NCBI GenBank assembly: GCA_947628025.1
Contig: CANQYH010000022.1
Coordinates: 1 to 19,121, forward strand
DNA: 19,121 nucleotides
Source: an uncultured Lachnospiraceae bacterium
Lineage (GTDB): Bacteria > Bacillota > Clostridia > Lachnospirales > Lachnospiraceae
Reading direction: 5' to 3'
Positions 15,631-19,121 of this stretch are shown piece after piece. Both the position numbers and the translations under genes were made by a program. The notes below the pieces were generated by a model. That model searched no databases, was not told the DNA's origin, and saw only the letters and a program-made list of their open reading frames with translations. Each line of letters opens with the position of its first letter. Position 1 is the stretch's first letter.

Positions 15631-16122
15631 TCACAAAACGCGCAGCCGCCGGACCGCCTCCATACAGACCGGAACCGAAAACATCTCGCCCGTCGCGCAG
15701 ATCTTATCCGCGATGCAGATGATCGCGCTCTCCCGGTACCGCGGCGGCCGGAGATTCAGCGGAAACATATGAGTCCGGATCATGTCTTTTTCGATATCGC
15801 CCAACGCAAAGTCCCGCGAGGCATTGTCAAGGGCGGTCTGCGCGTGATGGAACCCGTGGAGCCGGTGGCTTTTATCCGGCACATGCCAGTCATAGAGAAA
15901 ATAATCATGCAGCAGCGCACCGCGGACCAGCGCCCGCAGATCCACGCGGATACGCAGATAGCCCACGATCATCAGGCAGACGCAGGCCACCAGCACCGAA
16001 TGTTCAAACACGCTGATCTGCCCGTGCTGCATATATAATTTCTCCGACTGCATATTGGCGGAAAAAAGGATATCCCCTCCGTACCGCAGGATCACCGCCT
16101 CGCAGGCCGCCAGTCTTTTCAT
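15631..16122 (-). CDS. HD-domain protein (putative metal-dependent phosphohydrolase)
   Basis: A 163-residue protein with an HD-fold metal site: His41 in 'FEHSVLVA', His72-Asp73 in 'ALLHDYFLYDWH', His92-His93 in 'LHGFHHAQTAL' and Asp139 in 'CIADKICAT'. The order and spacing fit the HD superfamily of phosphohydrolases. It is short, with no attached nucleotide-binding or sensor domain, so the substrate cannot be inferred. GAGGTG precedes the ATG by about seven bases. It begins 21 bp after the stop of the secreted repeat protein and is probably co-transcribed with it, although no functional link is obvious. Confidence 0.85.
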   Translation of the reverse strand: MKRLAACEAVILRYGGDILFSANMQSEKLYMQHGQISVFEHSVLVACVCLMIVGYLRIRVDLRALVRGALLHDYFLYDWHVPDKSHRLHGFHHAQTALDNASRDFALGDIEKDMIRTHMFPLNLRPPRYRESAIICIADKICATGEMFSVPVCMEAVRRLRVL

Positions 16123-16143
16123 ACAAACACCTCTTTATCCGCT

Positions 16144-17049
16144 CTACGGAACCCATTCCCCGGAACCGTTCACCCAGCAGTGATCCGGCGTATACGCATT
16201 GGCATACATCGCTCCGCTGGCTGGGTCCAGATAATACCATTTGCCGCTCAGTTCCAGCCAGCCTGTAACCATCGCTCCACTGATCGGAGCCAGATAGTAC
16301 CACTGTCCGTCAGAGGCGCTCTGATACCAGCCCTCGCTCATCACGCCGGTCGTCTCGTCCAGATGATACCAGACGCCGCCGATCTGCTGCCATCCAAGCT
16401 CCAAACTGCCGTCCGCCCCGTAATAATACCATTTGCCGCCTGCAGACTTCCACTGTCCGCCCGCCGCGGGCGCATCCGCAGACTCCAGCGTATGAATCTC
16501 CGTCCCCTCCAGGGTAAAGCAGTAAATCGTACCGTCCTCGACCACGACCCCCAGCATCGCGGCCGGGATCCCCCGGTAAGACTGTGTCAGCTCTTCCGTC
16601 GAATCGCCATAATGCAACCGTTTGGGCATCCTCGCCCGCGCCACACAGTCATAGCCGTATTCCGTTTCCAGAAACGGTAAACAATAGACACCGCCGGACG
16701 GCGTTAGCGCTTCCACCTCCGTGCCGGGCTTCACGGTAACAAGTACCACTTCCATGGGAACCAGATCCGGCGCAGGCTCCTCCAGCTTCATATCATCCTC
16801 ATCATCCCATTCTTCTATTCCAACAATTTCGCGCATGGATACATTGATCGTAACCTGTTCTGCCCTGGCGGCCTCAAATCTCAGATAGCAGCCATAATTA
16901 TCCGGCCCATTCATTCCTCCCAGCTCTGAGTACTGGTTAAAATTCTCCAGCACAAATTCTCCGTAGCCATCGTCTGCCGCCATTGCCGGAACCGCAGAGA
17001 GCGCGCACATAGCCAATGCCAGAACAAAAGATAAAAGCGGTCTTCTCAT
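16144..17049 (-). CDS. Secreted protein with C-terminal cell-wall (choline-binding-like) repeats
   Basis: A 301-residue exported protein. Residues 1-24 form a signal peptide (MRRP, hydrophobic core, cleavage after 'AMA'). Residues 25 to about 195 are an acidic beta-rich domain that I do not recognise. From about residue 197 there are four to five CW_binding-type repeats, for example 'GKWYYYGADGSLELGWQQ', 'GVWYHLDETTGVMSEGW', 'GQWYYLAPISGAMVTGW' and 'GKWYYLDPASGAMYANAY'. The protein ends without LPXTG. Such repeats hold proteins non-covalently to teichoic acids or other wall polymers. The ATG is preceded by GAGGAG eight bases upstream. The HD gene follows 21 bp later. Wall attachment is inferred from the family. 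Confidence 0.9.
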   Translation of the reverse strand: MRRPLLSFVLALAMCALSAVPAMAADDGYGEFVLENFNQYSELGGMNGPDNYGCYLRFEAARAEQVTINVSMREIVGIEEWDDEDDMKLEEPAPDLVPMEVVLVTVKPGTEVEALTPSGGVYCLPFLETEYGYDCVARARMPKRLHYGDSTEELTQSYRGIPAAMLGVVVEDGTIYCFTLEGTEIHTLESADAPAAGGQWKSAGGKWYYYGADGSLELGWQQIGGVWYHLDETTGVMSEGWYQSASDGQWYYLAPISGAMVTGWLELSGKWYYLDPASGAMYANAYTPDHCWVNGSGEWVP

Positions 17050-17283
17050 ATCACATTTCTCCTCATATTATAAAGTGGTAGTGTTTATAGACCCTCTCCA
17101 AAGTCTGTATGTTATACATCTTTTTTTATCTTAACACACCGCCAACCGGTCTTCAACCATTTTTAACAGAGTTTTCCCTCTTTTCCCCCCGCATTTTCCG
17201 TTTTATGCTGTTGGTCAAGCCGGAACTTGAACAGGCTTTCGATCATGAGGAAAGACCGCAGCGCCTGTTATGAAGCGCCGGTT
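17050..17283. other. AT-rich region upstream of the secreted protein gene
   Basis: This non-coding stretch should hold the promoter of the secreted protein gene. On the minus strand it has TATAAC (near 17110-17115), TATAAA (near 17076-17081) and TTATAAT close to the RBS, but none has a convincing -35 at 16-18 bp, so no promoter is called. There is a short inverted repeat (AAGCC ... GGCTT) near 17215-17240 without a U-run. No gene or terminator was recognised. Confidence 0.4.
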
Positions 17284-17370
17284 TCACATTCTTTTTTCTA
17301 AAAGTCGATATACCATAGTTCCAACTGCCCATTGGAATACAAAAAGTAAAAATATCATTCTTTTCCGCAT
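17284..17370 (-). CDS. Possible small single-span membrane protein, 28 residues
   Basis: On the minus strand GGAGAGG lies eight bases before an ATG at 17370. It starts a 28-residue frame reading 'MRKRMIFLLFVFQW' then 'AVGTMVYRLLEKRM' and ending in TGA. A basic N-terminus, a hydrophobic stretch of about 15 residues and a basic tail are the form of a bacterial small membrane protein. Codon composition is much more AT-rich than its neighbours. It lies 98 bp after the stop of the AAA-CYTH gene and 234 bp before the secreted protein gene; an extended -10-like TGTTAAGAT is present upstream. The family is not recognised; it could be real or chance. Confidence 0.4.
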   Translation of the reverse strand: MRKRMIFLLFVFQWAVGTMVYRLLEKRM

Positions 17371-17468
17371 CGCGTACACCTCTCCTCTTTCTCTTTCTTC
17401 TCCCTCCATCTTAACATATCAGACACCCAGCCTTTCTTCATGGCGGCTCTTCGCCGACGGACTGCGTC

Positions 17469-18557
17469 TCAGCGTATCTTTGCCAGCGCGGCATTGGTAT
17501 ACGCCTCATCGCCGGTAACCTCTCCGATGCGCCTTAGCTTCTCTGGGAACCGGATCTCCTGGTCCTCCTCGCTCAGTTCGATCTCCACAATGGCCTTATC
17601 ATTCCAGAAAGGGAACACGTCGATCTCGAAGTACTGGTTTTCATATGTCAGGCAGTAGCGGGTCTTGCGGATCTGACGGCGGGAGGTATCCGCCTCCATC
17701 AGCAGCCGAAGGTATTCGCTCTGGCTGAGCCGGCGCTCCACCTCGACCCGCTTCAGGCCGCTGATCCGGCGTTTCGTCGTCTGGTAATACACATAGCTTC
17801 CGTCGATCCCCCGCTGGCGCACCCGGCGCTCCTCGCCCTCCGGTGCTTTGAGATAGGTCTGGATGATCTCAATCCGCTGACAGTTGGGCATACTCTCCAG
17901 CCATTTGACATCCGAGTACTCGATAAGGAATTTCCGCTCGATCTCCAAGGGCTCCGGTTCGCCCAAAAAGGCGGCGATCTCCCCAATGAGCCGTCTCATC
18001 TTCGATTCAAAATCGCTACTGTTGTTAATGACCCGCAGATGGGGATGTCCCGTCCAGGCGGCGATGAGCTTATCATCCAGAGCAACGGCCTGCTCCGGCG
18101 TCTCCGTCCGGGCCGCATTGTTGGCCGTGGTGTAAAACTGCTCCGCGCCTTTCGCCGCTGTCACCAGATGGAATACCGCATCATAATTGTCCCGCAGCTC
18201 TACTTCTGTCGATCCCAATGCACGGAGTACGCAGGCAAACTCCATATCTGTCATGTACGCTTTATTATCCAATGCGCCCCTGTCGCACACAATCAGCACC
18301 TTATCGGCGTTCATCGTACCGGCTGCTCTTTCAAATACTTTTTCTTTCTCAAGCTGGAGCGTGAACTGGCATATCTGATACTCCTCATTCGAGCCGCAGG
18401 TCCAGGGCGCCACACCGCCGGTTATGAGCTCCGTCGCCGTCTCCGGAACAAAGAGTACCGCATACCCTTTCTCGGAAAAGGCATTCTGTATCCAGCTCAT
18501 AGCCGTGGACTTGCCGGCGCATGGCCCGCCGGTAATGACGATCTTCGTAATCTTCAT
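17469..18557 (-). CDS. AAA-type ATP-binding domain fused to a CYTH (triphosphate tunnel) domain
   Basis: A 362-residue fusion. Residues 1-200 form a P-loop NTPase of the AAA_28 or nucleoside-kinase-like type: Walker A 'GGPCAGKST' (10-18), 'VLFVPETATELI' (34-45) and 'VLIVCDRGALDNKAYM' (87-102). Residues 204-362 form a CYTH domain beginning 'LEIERKFLIEY', with the ExExK signature EIERK at 205-209. Further acidic and basic tunnel residues are in 'VRQRGIDGSY', 'KRVEVERRLS' and 'IVEIELSEED'. CYTH enzymes act on triphosphates such as inorganic triphosphate, ATP or thiamine triphosphate. The start at 18557 follows a GGAGG motif about 11 bases upstream; the frame also opens at 18584, where an ATG overlaps the stop of a small upstream ORF. 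The substrate is unknown. Confidence 0.88.
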   Translation of the reverse strand: MKITKIVITGGPCAGKSTAMSWIQNAFSEKGYAVLFVPETATELITGGVAPWTCGSNEEYQICQFTLQLEKEKVFERAAGTMNADKVLIVCDRGALDNKAYMTDMEFACVLRALGSTEVELRDNYDAVFHLVTAAKGAEQFYTTANNAARTETPEQAVALDDKLIAAWTGHPHLRVINNSSDFESKMRRLIGEIAAFLGEPEPLEIERKFLIEYSDVKWLESMPNCQRIEIIQTYLKAPEGEERRVRQRGIDGSYVYYQTTKRRISGLKRVEVERRLSQSEYLRLLMEADTSRRQIRKTRYCLTYENQYFEIDVFPFWNDKAIVEIELSEEDQEIRFPEKLRRIGEVTGDEAYTNAALAKIR

Positions 18558-18583
18558 GCTCTTTCTCTCCTCCCGTATCTGCA

Positions 18584-18649
18584 TCAGTTGATCGATCGGC
18601 TGTCCAAACAGAACCGCCAGATATGATCTCCGAACTTAAAATCGTTCAT
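18584..18649 (-). CDS. Possible 21-residue leader ORF before the AAA-CYTH gene
   Basis: AGGAG lies nine bases before an ATG at 18649 that opens a 21-residue frame starting 'MNDFKFGDHIWRFCL' and stopping at TGA. The stop overlaps an ATG in the AAA-CYTH frame as TGATG, a common arrangement for translational coupling. The promoter at 18672-18700 would place the RNA start about 15 bases before this ORF's ribosome site. It may be a regulatory leader peptide, a small protein, or chance. Confidence 0.4.
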   Translation of the reverse strand: MNDFKFGDHIWRFCLDSRSIN

Positions 18650-18671
18650 ACAACTGCTCTCCTGCACTGTT

Positions 18672-18700
18672 ATTATACCACCCGCAGAAATGACAGACAA
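18672..18700 (-). promoter_or_regulatory. Extended -10 sigma-A promoter of the AAA-CYTH gene
   Basis: TTGTCT (18695-18700) and a perfect TATAAT (18672-18677) lie 17 bp apart on the minus strand, with a TGG just before the -10 that makes it an extended TGn element. It is placed about 115 bases before the AAA-CYTH start at 18557, with the 21-codon ORF between them. Confidence 0.75.
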
Positions 18701-18778
18701 GCCGCTCTTTGTCGAATAGAGGTAGAACTTTTCCTCTTTGCAGATATAAAATTATCCCGCCCAGCCGCGCGGCCTATC

Positions 18779-19121
18779 CTATTTTCCTTTCAATTCCCCA
18801 TACGTCCCCACGATCAGCCAGACGGCAATCACAAATGTCAGCGCGTCGGAAAGCGGCATCGAATACAGCACGCCGTCAAGCCCGAAAAAGACCGGCAGCA
18901 GGAGTGCGAACCCGACGCCGAAGACGATCTCCCGGATCATGGACAGCGCCGTGGAGGCCGCCGCCTTACCCATCGCCTGCAGGAAGATAAAACAGGCCTT
19001 ATTGACGCAGGCAAAGATCACCATGCACAGATACACGCGGAACGCTCTGACCGCAAAATCCGTATAATAAACGCTTTCGTTCGCCGCGCCGAAGATACGG
19101 ATCAGCTGCCGCGGGAGCATT
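18779..19121 (-). CDS. MATE-family multidrug/metabolite transporter, C-terminal part
   Basis: The last 113 residues of a membrane protein that begins beyond the window end. The visible part has three hydrophobic segments with MATE C-terminal features: 'AFRVYLCMVIFACVNKACFIFLQAMGKAAAST', then 'IREIVFGVGFALLLPVFFGLDGVLYSMPLSDALTF' and a short polar tail 'GTYGELKGK'. This fits the sodium- or proton-coupled MATE exporters common in Clostridia. It ends with TAG, about 80 bp before the promoter of the AAA-CYTH gene on the same strand. The gap has a short inverted repeat (AGAGG ... CCTCT) but no U-run, so no terminator is called. Confidence 0.88.
   Translation of the reverse strand, partial: MLPRQLIRIFGAANESVYYTDFAVRAFRVYLCMVIFACVNKACFIFLQAMGKAAASTALSMIREIVFGVGFALLLPVFFGLDGVLYSMPLSDALTFVIAVWLIVGTYGELKGK

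Noticed and set aside
18720..18778. Terminator after the MATE gene
   Set aside because: Only a five-base inverted repeat (AGAGG/CCTCT) is present, with no U-run following.

Overview
The window looks like a chromosomal piece of a moderately high-GC Gram-positive member of the Clostridia, most likely Lachnospiraceae. The evidence is strong GGAGG-type ribosome binding sites, a DUF3842 protein, an ECF-type vitamin S component, a secreted protein with choline-binding-like repeats, an AAA-CYTH fusion and a Firmicutes-style polysaccharide cluster. The genus cannot be fixed from the sequence alone. No tRNA, rRNA, insertion sequence, phage gene or CRISPR array was seen.

Region 1 (1-11482) is a cell-surface polysaccharide locus. 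Two plus-strand genes, a GtrA-family membrane protein (possibly truncated by the window edge) and a GNAT acetyltransferase, converge on a long minus-strand cluster. In transcription order the cluster runs: UDP-galactopyranose mutase (glf), acyltransferase-3 membrane protein, GT8 glycosyltransferase, GT2 glycosyltransferase with two separate repeat expansions, a second GT2, a Wzx-type flippase, a GT2-GtrA fusion and a DUF6020 multi-membrane protein. Together these would make galactofuranose donor, assemble and O-acylate a lipid-linked repeat unit, and flip it. The last two genes would then decorate it outside the cell with a GtrB/GtrA/GtrC-like module.

Region 2 (11483-13524) holds exonuclease III, a possible 41-residue small ORF, a DUF3842 gene with its own good promoter, and a degenerate repeat of about 70 bp.

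Region 3 (13525-15424) is a two-gene operon: an ECF transporter S component followed 3 bp later by a uridine-kinase-like P-loop protein with an unknown N-terminal domain. It has a consensus TTGACA-17-TATAAT promoter and a leader of about 230 nt with a strong intrinsic terminator before the genes. This is the best candidate for an unrecognised regulatory RNA.

Region 4 (15425-19121) holds an HD-domain protein co-transcribed with a secreted cell-wall-binding-repeat protein, and an AAA ATPase-CYTH fusion with an upstream 21-codon ORF whose stop overlaps an in-frame ATG. It also has a possible 28-residue membrane peptide gene and the C-terminal end of a MATE-family transporter.

The most unusual observations are three. 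First, a 61-bp tandem repeat covers the 3' end of a GT2 gene, where the stop codon kept in two repeat copies has become TGG in the genic copy. Second, a 4 x 14-residue charged repeat is inserted into the catalytic domain of that same enzyme. Third, the structured leader lies in front of the transporter-kinase operon.
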